From assembly GCF_023091745.1 (NCBI RefSeq), contig NC_068910.1:177189170-177253169 (forward strand): a stretch of 64,000 nucleotides of DNA, written 5' to 3'. The position numbers and the translations under genes are program-made. The notes beneath the pieces are model-generated. The model did no database searches. It saw only the letters and a list, made by a program, of their open reading frames with translations, and had not been told where the DNA came from. This stretch comes from Budorcas taxicolor. Lineage: Eukaryota; Chordata; Mammalia; Artiodactyla; Bovidae. Numbering within the stretch: position 1 is the first letter of the stretch; every line of letters starts with the position of its first letter. Below, in pieces: positions 1 through 11,668 of the stretch.

Positions 1-529
1 TTTCATTTTATAAATGCTTCTATCAAATATGGCTGAAATTAAAGCAGTTTTTACTTAAAATGCTTAATTTTCAGTTACTTTAGAATTTCACTTTTGCAGA
101 GCTTAGTTCTCCAGGAAGCATTTACCTAGAAAAAACATTTTTATCTGTAACCAAAGCCTTTAAAAGTCACCCTTTGAGAGTTTTAAAAGCCGAGAACTCC
201 ATATGATTCAGTAGACTGCTGAGTTGGGTATTCTTCAAGTAAGTGTTGAATTACTAAGTGAAGGTAATAGATTTTATACCATCACAAGGCCCGCCATTGC
301 TAGAAAAAGATGAACTTGTATCATCAGAAGTAATTTTTAAGCTTTTTTCCCTACTAGGAATTTAATAAATTATTGTTAAATATACAAATACCCAAACCTA
401 CTGGACTTTTCTGTGGATATAACATTGAGCCACTTGTTAGCTATGAAAGATTTTGGGTAGCATAGATTTATGCTGCTTAAAGTAATTCAGAAATGTATCC
501 AAATAGCACTAGGAACTACAAAAATTCAG
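1..529 (+). repeat. Left arm of a large imperfect inverted repeat
   Basis: The reverse complement of this stretch matches 2922-3451 base for base over long runs; position 1 pairs with 3451 and about 529 with 2922, so the arms are nearly equal in length. By eye identity is about 85-90%, highest (about 95%) in the outer 100 bases, with small indels around 155-165 and 250-260. Homology still holds at position 1, so the arm may continue upstream of the window. I do not recognise a repeat family in it and no open frame is conserved between the arms. Confidence 0.9.
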
Positions 530-789
530 AAGAATCTCCAATGCACTCCTCCAAAGTGAGTCTCATCTACTGCAGCTTCTGACGGCAGCATCCTGAGTGA
601 CTTGACAGTCCCACAGATTAGCTGTTCTAATCTCTCAATTCCTATATGTTTTCATCCCTTGGTCTTCTTTTCTACATTAGCTACCTTCTTCTGTAGTCAT
701 AACATTTAACTGTTTATATTCATTATCACTTATTCAAATGTTTCCTTTTTCTAATCACAACTTTCTTTTTTCTAACTTATTTATTGTTT

Positions 790-1090
790 TTAATTGAAAT
801 ATTGTTGCTATAAAATGTTATGTAACTTGTAGGTATACAATATTGTGATTCGCAATATTAAAGGATATACTCCATTTATCATTATTGTAAAATATTGGTT
901 ATATTTCCTTCATTGTAGATAATATCCTTATAGTTTTTGTACACCTAATAGTTCATATTTCTTAATCTCCTACCCCTATTTTGTCCCTCTCCCTCCCCTC
1001 TCCCCACTGGTAGCCACTAGTCTGTTCTTTATGTCTGTGAGTCTACTTATTTTTTGTTATACTCACTAGTTTATTGTAGTAAGTATACCC
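790..1090 (-). mobile_element. L1 3'-UTR fragment, antisense
   Basis: The pyrimidine-rich run with 'ccccactggtagccactag' near 1003-1021, followed by 'tctgtgagtct', is the reverse complement of the L1 3' UTR segment also seen at 44104-44350. The intervening AT-rich part matches only loosely, so this is an old copy. It lies in the loop of the inverted repeat. Confidence 0.6.
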
Positions 1091-1357
1091 ATGACTATAT
1101 TATTTCTAATGCCAATTTCTCAATATCCATCAGCCACATTTTCTTGTTATTTTCCAACTCATTCATCTGCCTTCCATATTCTTATAACTTGAAGCTCCAC
1201 TCTACAGGAGGAAAATCCCTAACAGGATAGGTTAATATCACTATTAATTTATAATCTCCAGTCTTAACTGAACCTTCAAATAGTCCTAATACTTAACATT
1301 AAGTTCCCTAAAAAAGTTACTTTCTCAGTATATCAATTACCTGTTATTAGCTAAAAG

Positions 1358-1640
1358 ACGGAGAAGGCAATGGCACCCCACTCCAGTACTCTTGCCTGAA
1401 AAATCCCATGGACAGAGGAGCCTGGTAGGCTGCAGTCCATGGGGTCGCAAAGAGTAGGACACGACTGAGCGACTTCACTTTCACTTTTCACTTTCATGCA
1501 TTGAAGAAGGAAATGGCAACCCACTCCAGTGTTCTTGCCTGGAGAATCCCAGGGACGGGGGAGCCTGGTGGGCTGCTGTCTGTGGGGTCTCACAGAGTCT
1601 GACACGACTGAAGCGACATAGCAGCAGCAGTAGCAGCAGG
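1358..1640 (+). mobile_element. Bov-A2 SINE (dimer)
   Basis: Two BovA units in tandem, each with 'ggcaa..cccactccagt..ttcttgcctg' and 'gggtc..cacgactgaagcga' modules, ending in an AGC-rich tail (1620-1640). A likely target-site duplication AGCTAAAA lies at 1349-1356 and 1641-1648. It inserted in the loop of the inverted repeat and has no counterpart in the arms. Confidence 0.9.
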
Positions 1641-1649
1641 AGCTAAAAA

Positions 1650-2921
1650 GAAATGCAAAATCTACAAATCAGATGTCTAATATAGGCCAGAACCATCTGC
1701 AGTGGTTCAGTTGTGGCAGCTCTCCTCCACATTGGTCTCATATTCCTCCTAGAATGAGCAAGCCATCCTAGACATGTTCTTAAGGCATTAGCAGCAAAAT
1801 AAGAGATCCAGGGTCACTGTGCAAGACCTTTTAGGATATAAACTAAAAACTGGCATAAAGTCACATCCAACTTATTCTATTGGTGAAAGATAGTCATACA
1901 GTTATACCCAAAGTCAGAAAGTAGATAGATATATTATCTGCCTATTCTGTGGGAATAACTGCAAAGAGTGTGAGGACACTCTTTTATAGGACAAAGAGTG
2001 TGACTATATGAAGCAGTGAAGAATTGGTGACATTAGTGCAACTTAATTACTGTTTCATGACTTCTTCAGCTCCTAAAAACCGCTATTCCATGCCAGCTCA
2101 ATCTTCCAGCAGACATGCTATCTAACTTTGCTAAAAAAATAGAAGGTATTTTATAGAGATTTCTCTAATAAATATGTCTAGCCTCCTGCATCTGTCTATG
2201 CTTTTACTCACTTGCTATAATTGAGGAATCATCTTTCCTATTCCCATGTAATTTGGATATCACTCATCATCAGCTCATGGAACTTTCTCAGTAAAGATTT
2301 TCTATGCTTCATCTAACATTTTCTTCTTCCTTTTAGCATTCAACCACCCACATTATCTCTGTATTGTACTCCATAGCTAGTCACCTTGAAAAAATGTTTA
2401 AATATATTGTCTCTACATTTTCACCTACATTATTTATATGAGAATGATTTTGGTTTAAACAATAATAAAAGGTATGCTCTCACTGTCAGAAAGTCCAGAG
2501 GTAGGGGGAAGTGGTTGTTTTATGTGCACATAGGCCAAAACGTAATATCTCTGAAATCCACTGAGCTCCTTCTTCCTCTGTGTATTGACTTTGACACACT
2601 TCCTTCTTCATCAGATGATGGCTTCTGGCAGGTGGTGCTCCTTTATTCATATCCATCAGGAAAGATGGAGACCCTATATTTCAACCAAATAATAAAATTT
2701 CTCTTCAGTTTGACTGGACAAATAAGATCTTGTCCCAATCTTGGACCACTAACAGTCACCAAAGGAATGTTATATAATGGTTAGCTTAAATCTGAATTCC
2801 TAAACCAGTAGAGATAGGAAATATAGTATTACCACAATTTGTTTTGAATGATATTAGCTGGGGCTGAAAATGGAGTAAGCATCTCTTTTGTTACATGGGC
2901 TGTTGCAAGTGGCAAAAGAAT
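1650..2921. other. Inverted-repeat loop without a recognised gene
   Basis: AT-rich sequence. A 132-codon open frame runs 2386-2784 (+) but shows no domain I recognise, and composition gives no support for coding. The part at 2470-2800 has the flavour of an old interspersed repeat; I cannot name the family. Confidence 0.4.
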
Positions 2922-3451
2922 TGAATTTTTGTAGCTCCTACTCTTATTGGGATATACTTCTGAATTATTTTAAGCAGTAGGAAACTAAGCTACCCAAAAT
3001 CTTTCATAGCTAACCTTCAGTGGCTCAATGTTATATCCACAGAAAATTTCAGTAGGATTGTGTATTTGTATATTTAGCAATAATTTATTAAATTCCTAGT
3101 AGGGAAAAAGCCTAAAAATTACTTCCAATGATACAAGTTCATCTTTGCCTAGCAATGAGGGCCCTGTGATGGTATAAAATCTATTACCTTTACTTAAATT
3201 CAACACTTATTGGAACAATACCCAACTCAACAGTCTACTGAATCATATGGAGTCCTTGGCTTTTAAAACTCTCAAAGGGTGGTTACATATAAAATATTTG
3301 TTACAGATAAAAATATTTTTTTCTAGGTAAATGCTTCCTGGAGAACTAAGCTCGGCAAAAGTGAAACTCTAAAGTAACTGAAAGTTAAGCATTTCAAGTA
3401 AAAACTGCTTTAATTTCAGCCATATTTGATGGAAGCATTTATAAAATGAAA
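2922..3451 (-). repeat. Right arm of the large inverted repeat
   Basis: Reverse-complement partner of 1-529. The loop between the arms (530-2921) holds an antisense L1-like fragment, a Bov-A2 SINE and old unassigned sequence. Similarity fades upstream of about 2922. An inverted duplication, or two opposed insertions of one unrecognised repeat, would both produce this. Confidence 0.9.
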
Positions 3452-3689
3452 TATACATATTATACATAGTATAATCATACTTATGTCTATCCCTCTGAAT
3501 TAGGAACATCAACTAGGAATTGCTGTAGTATAGTGTCTCTGAAGACAACTGAATGAATTTTGTTTGGTCTCCTCTTTTATTGCCAGAACATCTCATTTCA
3601 CTACTCAGTGTATACATCTATCTTTGGCTTAGATGTTCTTCCGAATTGTTTTTTGTTTCTAATTTGTTTTAAGACTGGCAAATCATGTA

Positions 3690-4145
3690 ACCAAACTTAC
3701 TTAATTACTTGTAAAGCAGAAACTTATTCTCTCCTAATTCTGGTGGCCATTAGTCCAAAATCAGTTTCATGGGTTCAAAACTGAGATGTTGACAGGGCCA
3801 TTTTCCCTCTGAAAGCACTAGGAGATAACCCATTCCTTTTCTCTTTCACCTCCTCGTAGCTGCCAGCATTTGTGACTTGTGGCCACATCACTCCAACTTC
3901 TACCTACATGGACACACTTCCTTCTTCTTTTCTGTAATCTCAGATTTGACACATGATCTCTCCTTGCCTCTCTCCTAAGGACCTTGTGATTGGATCTAGG
4001 GCCCACTGGGATAATCCAGAATAATATTCCCATTTCAAAATCCTTAATTTAATGACATTTTCAAAAGCCCTTTTCCCTTATAAATTAACACTTAACAGGT
4101 TCCAGGGATTAGAACTTGATGTCTATGGTTGGCCAACATTTAACC
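3690..4145 (-). mobile_element. MLT1-like (ERVL-MaLR) LTR fragment, antisense
   Basis: Read on the minus strand it begins near 'ggttccagggatta' (reverse complement at about 4098-4111 on +), passes 'gatccaatcacaaggtcctta' and ends in 'ccagaattaggagagaataa'. These are typical features of MLT1-type LTRs. A related 5' part sits on the plus strand at 54990-55165. Exact subfamily uncertain. Confidence 0.6.
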
Positions 4146-4234
4146 CCTTACAAAAGGGTAAGCAAAAATTAAATGCACAAAAAATTCTTACCAAAGTGAA
4201 CCACATGTAGTAGAAAGTCATGCATTTAATATTT

Positions 4235-4330
4235 TTTAAAAATTGACCATCTACCATGCACAGAAAGATATAGGTACATCGGTGAAAAAACATGAACAGA
4301 TTTTTTTCCATTGAGGGAGGTCTCATAAAA
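4235..4330 (-). repeat. L2-like fragment, antisense (weak)
   Basis: 'ccatctaccatgcacag' followed by an 'acatcggtgaaaaaacatga' motif and 'gagggaggtctcat' resembles the reverse complement of the L2 3' end. Divergent and short; low confidence. Confidence 0.35.
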
Positions 4331-4354
4331 AACAATAAGAAAATGCCATTTGCA
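4325..4354 (+). mobile_element. L1 3' end, first piece (split by BovB at 4355)
   Basis: 'cataaaaaacaataagaaa' then AATGCCATTTGCA matches the L1 segment just before the terminal ORF2 region. The last 13 bases are repeated exactly at 6149-6161, where the L1 continues, so the BovB in between interrupted one L1. Confidence 0.7.
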
Positions 4355-6148
4355 TTATCTTCAGGAAAATTAGAAACATCAAAGGAGCATTCTGCCCAAA
4401 GATAGGCACAATAAAATACAAATGATAAAGACCTAGTAGACGCTGAAGAGATCAAGATGAGATGGAAAGAATACATGGAAGAACTATATAAAAAATATCT
4501 TAACGAACTGGATTACTATGATGGTGTGGTTAGTCACCTAGAGCCAAACATTCTGGAGTGTGAAGTCAAGTGGGCCTTAAGAAGCACTGCTGTTAATAAG
4601 GCTAGTGCATTTGATGAAATTCCAGCAGAACTATTCAGATCCCTAAAGGGTGATGCCATCAAGATTTTGCATTCATTATGTCTGCAAATCTCGAAGACCC
4701 AGCAGTGGCCACAGGACTGGAAAAGGTAAATCCTCATCCCAATTCCAAAGAAGGGCAATACTAAAGAATGTGCTAACCATCAGACAATCACACTCATCTC
4801 CCATGCTAGTAAGGTCATGCTTAAATATACTAGGCTTCAGCACTATGCAAACCAAGAACTTCCAGATGTCCAAGCTGGGTTTAGAAAAGGAAGAGAAAAG
4901 TGAAGTGAAAAGTGAAGTCACTCAGTTGTGTCCAACTCTTTGCAACCCCATGGACTGTAGCCTACCACGCTCCTCCATCCATGGGATTTTCCAGGCAAGA
5001 GTACTGGAGTGGGTTGCCATTTAACTAGAGATCAAATTGCCAACATTCGCTGAATTATAGAGAAAGCAAGGGAATTTTTTTTTTTTTAAAAATCTGTCTG
5101 TTTCATTGGCAATGCTAAAGTCTTTGACTATGTGGATCATGAGAAACTATGGAAAGCACTTGGAGAGATGGTAATACCAGACCATCTACTTGTATCCTGA
5201 AAAACCTGTATGTGTGTCAAGAAACAACAGTTAGAACCCTGTATGGAACAACTGATTGGTTCAAGATTGAGAAAGGTATGACTGCTTTCTGCTGTCAACC
5301 TGTTTGTTTAACTGAACACATCATGAGAAATGCTGGGCTGGATGAGTTACAAGCTGGAATCAAGATAGGCAGGAGAAACATTAACAACCTCAGTAGGTGG
5401 ATGACACTCTAAGCCTCTTGATGAGGGTTAAGGAGGAGAGTGAAAGAGCTAGCTTAAGACTAAATATCAAAGAAAAAAAAAAAACTAAGATCATGGCATC
5501 CAGCCCCATTACTGCATGGCAAATAGAATGGGAAAAGGGTGAAGCAGTGACAGATTCCTTTCTTGGGCTCCAAAATCACTACAGACAGGGACTGCAGCCA
5601 TGAAATCAGAAGACAATTGCTTCTTGGCAGGAAAGCGATGACAAGCCTAGACAGTCTGTTGAAAAGCAGAAACATTACTCTGCCGACAAAGGTCTGTATA
5701 TTCAAGGCTATCATCTTCCCAGTGGTCACATAGAGTTGTGAGAGCTGGACCATAAAGAAGGCAGAATGCCAAAGAATTAATGCTTTCAAACTGTGGTGCT
5801 AGAGAAGACTTCTGAAAGTTCCCTGGACAGCAAGGAGATCAAACTAGTCAATCTTAAGGGAGATCAACCCTGAATATTCACTGGATGGACTGATGCTGAA
5901 GCTGAGCTCTAATATTTTGGTCATCTGATGCAAACAGATGACTCATTGGCAAAGTCCCTGATGCTGGGAAAGATTGAGGGCAGAAGGAGAAGAGGGCATC
6001 AGAGGACAAGATGGCTGGACAGCATAACAAATTCAAAGAACATGAACTTGGGCAAATTCTGGGAGATGGTGAGGGACAGGGAGGCCTGGTGTGCTGCAAT
6101 CCATGGGGTTGCAAAGAGTAGGACATGACTGGGCCACTGAACAACAAC
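4355..6148 (+). mobile_element. BovB (RTE LINE), 5'-truncated, with 13-bp TSD
   Basis: Corresponds to ruler positions about 7967-9667, i.e. the linker, reverse transcriptase and C-terminal part of the BovB protein plus the 3' end. A perfect target-site duplication AATGCCATTTGCA flanks it (4342-4354 and 6149-6161). The reading frame is broken by many stops and frameshifts; only fragments survive, such as 4457-4729 (RT N-terminal region) and 5149-5412 (RT palm). A BovA-type SINE interrupts it at about 4893-5025. The older look of this copy against 6297-9667 suggests an earlier insertion. Confidence 0.95.
4893..5025 (-). mobile_element. BovA-type SINE monomer inside BovB, antisense
   Basis: Starts with a GTGAA-rich stretch and 'tcagttgtgtccaactcttt', continues through 'ccaggcaagagtactggag' to 'ggttgccattt'. 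The BovB resumes with 'agagatcaaattgccaac' at about 5027. Target-site duplication not obvious. Confidence 0.85.
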
Positions 6149-6296
6149 AATGCCATTTGCAGCAACATGGATGGATCAAGAGATTATCATACTAAGGTGA
6201 AGAAACCAGACAAAGACAAATATCATATGATCTTGGTTATATGTGTAATCTGAAAAAAAAGAGATACAAGTGAACTTATTTATGAAACAGTAATAG
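6149..6296 (+). mobile_element. L1 3' end, middle piece
   Basis: 'gcagcaacatggatgga' and 'gatacaagtgaacttattta' are characteristic of the end of L1 ORF2 and start of the 3' UTR in ruminant L1. The element is cut at about 6296 by BovB and resumes at 9668. Confidence 0.85.
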
Positions 6297-9200
6297 GCCC
6301 GAGGTCAGTGGAGGCGACCAAGAGAAGCAACCCCACGTCCAAGGAGCGGCAGCTGTGCAGACATAGGAGGGCCGAGAGGAGCTACTCCAAGTTTAAGGTC
6401 AGGAGGGGTGGCCCTGTGAGGACATACCCCTCGTCAAAGGTAAGAGAAACCCAAGTAAGATGGTAGGTGTTGCAAGAGGGCATCAGAGGGCAGACACACT
6501 GAAACCATAGTCACAGAAAACTAGCCAATCTGATCACACGGACCACAGCCTTGTAAAACTCAAATGAACCTAAGCCATGCCGTGTGGGGCCACCCAAAAT
6601 GGACAGGTCATGGTGGAGAGGTCTGACAGAATGTGGTCCACTGGAGAAAGGAATAGCAAACCACTTCAGTATTCCTGCCTTGAGAACCCCATGAACAGTA
6701 TGAAAAGGCAAAATGATAGGATACTAAAAGGGGAACTCCCCAGGTCGGTAGGTGACCAATATGCTACTGGAGATCAGTGGAGAAATAACTCCAGAAAGAA
6801 TGAAGGGATGGGGCCAAAGCAAAACAATACCCAGTTGTGGATGTGACAGGTGATAGAAGCAAGTTCTGATGCTGTAAAGAGCAATATTGCATAGGAACCT
6901 GGAATGTCAGGTCCATGAATCAAGGCAAATTGGAAGTGGTCAAACAGGAGATGGCAAGAGTGAACGTCGACATTCTAGGGATCAGCAAACTAAAACGACT
7001 GGAATGGGTGAGTTTAACTCTGATGACCATTATATCTACTACTGCAGGCAGGAATCCCTTGGAGGAAATGGAGTAGCCATCATGGTCAACAAAAGAGTCG
7101 AAATGCAGTACTTGGATGCAATCTCAAAAATGACAGAATGATCTCTGTTCATTTCCAAGGCAAACCATTCAATATCACAGTAATCCAACTCTATGCCCCA
7201 ACCAGTAATGCTGAAGAAGCTGAAGCTGAACAGTTCTATGAAGACCTACAAGACCTTTTAGAACTAACATCCAAGAAAGATGTCCTTTTCATTATAGGGG
7301 AGTGGAATGCAAAAGTAGGAGTAACAGGCAAATCTGGCCTTGGAATACAGAATGGAGCAGGGCAAAGGCTAATAGAGTTTTGCCAAGAGAATGCACTGGT
7401 CTTAGCAAACACCCTCTTCCAACAGCACAAGGGAAGACTCTACACATGGACATCACCAAATTGATTATATCCTTTGCAGCCAAAGATGGAGAAGCTCTAT
7501 ACAGTCAGCAAAAATAAGACCAGGATATGACTGTGGCTCAGATCATGAACTCCTTATGGCCAAATTCAGACTTAAATTGAAGAAAGTAGTGAAAACCACT
7601 AGACCATTCAGGTATGACCTAAATCAAATTCCTTATGATTATACAGCAGAAGTGAGAAATAGATTTAAGGGACTAGATCTGATAGACAGAGTGCCTGTGA
7701 ACTATTGATTGAGGATTGTGACATTGTACAGGAGACAGGGATCAAGACCATCCCCCTGGAAAAGAAACGCAAAAAAGCAAAATGGCTGTCTGAGGAGGCC
7801 TTACATATAGCTGTGTAAAGAAGAGAAGTGAAGAGCAATGGAGAAAAGGAAAGATATAAGCATCTGAATGCAGAGTTCCAAGGAATAGCAAGGACAGATA
7901 AGAAAGCCTTCCTGTGCAATCAATGCAAAGAAATAGAGGAAAATAACAGAACGGGAAAGATGAGAGATCTCTTCAAGAAAATTAGAGATACCAAGGGAAC
8001 ATTTCATGCAAAGATGGGCTCGATAAAGGACAGAAATGATATGGACCTAACAGAAGCAGAAGATATTAAGAAAAGGTGGCAAGAATACACAGAAGAACTG
8101 TACAAAAAAGAGCTTCATGACCAAGATAATCACGATGGTATGATCACTCACCTAGAGCCAGACATCCTGGAATGTGAAGTCAAGGGGGCCTTAGAAAGCA
8201 TCACTATGAACAAAGCTAATGGAGGTGATGGAATTCCAGTAGAGCTATTTCAAATCCTGGAAGATGATGCTGTGAAAGTGCTGCACTCAATATGCCAGCA
8301 AATTTGGAAAACTCAGCAGTGGCCACAGGACTGGAAAAGCTCAGTTTTCATTCCAATCCCAAAGAAAGGCAATGCCAAAGAATGCTCAAATTGCACTCAT
8401 CTCACATGCTAGTAAAGTAATGCTCAAAATTCTCCAAGCCAGGCTTCAGCAATACGTGAACCATGAACTTCCTGATATTCAAGCTGGTTTTAGAAAAAGG
8501 AGAGGAACCAGATCAAATTGCCAACATCTACTTGATCATGGAAAAAGCAAGAGGGTTCCAGAAAAATATTTATTTCTGCTTTACTGACTATGCCATAGCC
8601 TTTGACTGTGTGGATCACAATAAAATGTGGAAAATTCTGAAAGAGATGGGAATACCAGACCACCTGACCTGACTCTTCAGAAACCTATATTCAGGTCAAG
8701 AAGCAACATTTAGAACTGGACATGGAACAACAGACTGGTTCCAAATAGGAAAAGGAATACGTCAAGGCTGTATATTGTCACTCTGCTTATTTAACTTCTA
8801 TGCAGAGTACATCATGAGAAACGCTGGGCTGGAAGAAGCACAAGCTGGAATCAAGATGGCCGGGAGAAATATCAATAACCTCAGATATGCAGATGACACC
8901 ACCCTATGGCAGAAAGTGAAGAGGAACTAAAAAACCTCTTGATGAAAGTGAATGAGGAGAGTGAAAAAGTTGGCTTAAAGCTCATCATTCAGAAAACGAA
9001 GATCATGGCATCTGGTCCCATCACTTCATGGGAAATAGATGGGGAAACTGTGGAAACAGTGTCAGACTTTATTTTTTTGGGCTTCAAAATCACTGCAGAT
9101 TGTGACTGCAGCCATGAAATTAAAAGATGCTTACTCCTTGGAAGGAAAGTGGTGACCAACCTAGATAGCATATTGAAGAGCAGAGGTATTACTTTGCCAA

Positions 9201-9667
9201 CAAAGGTCCATCCAGTCAAGGCTATGGTTTTTCCAGTAGTCATGTGTGGATGTGAGAGTTGGACTGAAGAAAGCTGAGCACTGAAGAATTGATGCTTTTG
9301 AACTGTGATGTTGGAGAAGACTCTCGAGAGTCCCTTGGACTGCAAGGAGATTCAAACAGTCCAACCTAAAGGAATTCAGTCCTGGGTGTCCATTGGAAGA
9401 ACTGATGCTGAAGGTGAAACTCCAGGACTTTGGCCACCTCATGAGAAGAGTTGACTCATTGGAAAAGACTCTGATGCTGGGAGGGATTGGGGGCAGGAGG
9501 AGAAGGGGATGACAGAGGATGAAATGGCTGGATGGCATCACTGACTTGATGGACACAAGTTTGAGTGAACTCCAGGAGTTGGTGATGGACAGGGAGGTTT
9601 GGCGTGCTGTGATTCATTGGGTTGCAAAGAGTCAGACACGATTGAGCGACTGAACTGAACTGAACTG
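6297..9667 (+). mobile_element. BovB (RTE LINE), essentially full length
   Basis: About 3.37 kb. It has the GC-richer 5' leader (6297-6560), the endonuclease and reverse transcriptase regions, and the ACTGA-rich 3' terminus (9640-9667, 'gaactgaactgaactgaa'). It sits inside an L1 3' UTR that resumes at 9668 with 'agacccacagacat'. A short candidate target duplication AATAG lies at 6292-6296 and 9668-9672. The coding frame is broken (see pseudogene entry). RTE elements mobilise by target-primed reverse transcription and supply the machinery for Bov SINEs that share their 3' end; those are known family facts, not read here. Confidence 0.95.
6577..9650 (+). pseudogene. BovB endonuclease-reverse transcriptase, degraded ORF
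   Basis: In order: an N-terminal region (6577-6846, frame lost at its end); an apurinic-like endonuclease domain with GTWNVRSMN coded at about 6897, YAPTSNAEEAE at about 7198, GEWNAKVG at about 7300 (family form usually GDWNAKVG) and SDHELL near 7540; a linker (7828-8160); the reverse transcriptase with FTDYAIAFDCVDH near 8580-8618 and RYADDTT near 8883; and a C-terminal domain (8906-9277). Several lesions separate the pieces. A TGA stands at about 6868 just before the endonuclease N-terminus. One base is missing directly after the YADD codons (about 8904) relative to sister copies. A TGA interrupts 'HLT' at about 8671. Active-site residues are largely recognisable, but no continuous protein is possible. 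Confidence 0.9.
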
Positions 9668-10115
9668 AATAGACCCACAGACATAAAAGACAAATTTATG
9701 GTTCCCAAAGGGGAAGAGGGGGGATAAATTAGTTAATCAGATGGGATTAATGTATACACACTACAATATCTAAAATAGCTAACCAATAAGGGCCTCCTGC
9801 ATACCACAACAATATTCAGAATTTTGCAATAACCCACAAGGGAAAAGACTCTGAAAAGGAATATAAATATATATATATATATATTTAACTGAAAAAGATA
9901 TACATATATATATGTGTATATATATATATATATGCATATTTATATATATATATCTGAATCACTGGGCTGTACACCTGAAACTAACACCACATTGTAAATC
10001 AACTATACTTCAGCCCACTGGTGATTTGGAGGAATGGAGGGGATAGTGGAGGTCAAAAAATTAAAAGTTAAAAAAAACAACTATATATCAATTTACTCAA
10101 TTTAAAAAATAGAGC
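9668..10115 (+). mobile_element. L1 3' UTR, last piece
   Basis: Continues the L1 interrupted by two BovBs: 'agacccacagacataaaaga', 'ggttcccaaaggggaag', 'gggctgtacacctgaaacta', 'ttgtaaatcaactatacttc' and an A-rich end. This L1 therefore predates both BovB insertions. Confidence 0.85.
9868..9952. repeat. (TA)n-rich microsatellite in the L1 3' UTR
   Basis: Three runs of alternating T and A with interruptions such as 'tgtgta' and 'gcat'. Likely polymorphic in length. Confidence 0.9.
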
Positions 10116-10869
10116 GATCTATCAAATGATTGGAGGGGGCACAGAGTAAGGAGGCTAAGATATGCTGGAGGTAAGATGGGCAAGGAAGGCCACACCTATA
10201 ACATGACAGTAAAGCAGAGACCTGCTTATAGAAAAAATTCATCATTTTAGCTATTATATTGTCTTATCATGTATCAGAGTTTATAACTCTGTACTTATCC
10301 ATGTCATTATTTAACATCTGCTTTTCCTACATGAAGTTCTATAAAGGCAGATTTGGGTCTACTTAAGAAATTGCTGCATTGGTAGCATCTGGTAGAATTC
10401 TTCTATATAAAAATAACCAGATTAGCAAGTATTTTTGTTTAATAAAACAAGATGACACTTCACTATAATGTTTTCTACTTTTGGCTCTGATGGAATAGGT
10501 TGAAGCAGACTAATATTTGTACTATATATCTAGATGTAAAACAAACAACAAAAATCCATATCTGTTGGGAAAAAAGAAAATAAGAAGAGATCCAGTATGA
10601 GGGAGGCTCAGATCAGAAAGAAAAAGGGCATCTCCAGAGAAATGAACTGACATTCAGTGAACCACTTTTTCTCTTAATGCATTTGCCAATTCTAGGCATA
10701 AACGTGGGACTAAGAAACCAAGCAGAGGAACTCCAGCTAAGAATCAGAGCTTTCAGTAGATATTTGGACAATCCCACAGAGCTAAAGAGATATTGCAGGG
10801 GTTTTCCTCCTAATACCAATCAATTCTCTGATTGTCTAACACCAACTGATATCCAACAATTTAATTCTG
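10116..10869. other. Sequence with no recognised feature
   Basis: About 750 bp with no repeat I can name and no convincing coding frame. Short frames at 10613-10819 (-) and 10677-10880 (+) overlap each other and look like chance. Confidence 0.4.
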
Positions 10870-10951
10870 TTCTTTTATAATTGGGGTATAGTTGCTTTAC
10901 AATGTTGTGTTAGTTTCTGTTGTATAATGAACCGAATTAACTACATGTATA
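10870..10951 (-). mobile_element. L1 3' UTR, antisense, first piece
   Basis: 'ataattggggtatagttgct' and 'caatgttgtgttagtttctg' are the reverse complement of the L1-BT-like 3' end. Interrupted at about 10952 by BovB; continues at 11669. Confidence 0.85.
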
Positions 10952-11668
10952 AAAGAGCTTCTTGATGAAGGTGAAAGAGGAGAGTGAAAAAGTTGCCTTA
11001 AAACTGAAAAATCAAAAAACTAAGATCATGGCATCTGCTTCCATCACTTCATGGCAAACAGATGGGGAAAGTGTGGAAATAGCGAGAGACTTTATTTTCT
11101 CGGGCTCCAAAATCACTGCAGATGGTGACTGCAGCCATGAAATTAAAAGACGCTTACTCCTTCGAAGAAAAGCTATGACAAACCTAGACAGCGTATTAAA
11201 AAGCAGAGATATTACTTCGCCGACAAACGTCTGTCTAGTCGAAGCTATGGTTTCTCCAGTAGTCATGTATGATGTGAGAGCTGGACTATAAAGAAGGTTG
11301 AACGCTGAAGAACTGATGCTTTTGAGCTGTGGTACTGGAGAAGACTCTTGACAGTCTCTTGGACTATAAGGAGATCAAACCAGTCAATCCTAAAGGAAAT
11401 CAATCTTGAATATTCATAGGAAGGACTGATGCTGAAGTTGAAATTCCAATACTTTGGCCACTTGATGTGAAGAGCTGGCTCATTAGAAAAGACCCTAATG
11501 CTGGGAAAGATTGAAGGCATGATGAGAAGGGGACGACAAAGAATGAGATGTTTGGATGGCATCATCGACTCAATGGACATCGTTTAAGCAAGCTCCAGGA
11601 TACGGTGGAGGGCAGGGAAGCCTGGTGTGCTACAGTCCATGGGTCGCAAAGAAACTGAGCAACAACAA
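10952..11668 (+). mobile_element. BovB 3' fragment inserted in antisense L1
   Basis: Ruler positions about 8928-9667. Codes remnants of the BovB C-terminal domain (10962-11291, including MMKVKEESEKVALKL) before frameshifts. A likely target duplication is ATGTATA at 10945-10951 and ATGCATA at 11669-11675 (one mismatch). Ends in 'actgagcaacaacaa'. Confidence 0.93.

Noticed and set aside
2386..2784. 132-codon open frame in the inverted-repeat loop
   Set aside because: No domain, no codon bias visible, no splice context that I can support; probably chance.
9868..9952. Possible replication or scaffold site in TA-rich DNA
   Set aside because: It is the expected simple-repeat region of an L1 3' UTR.
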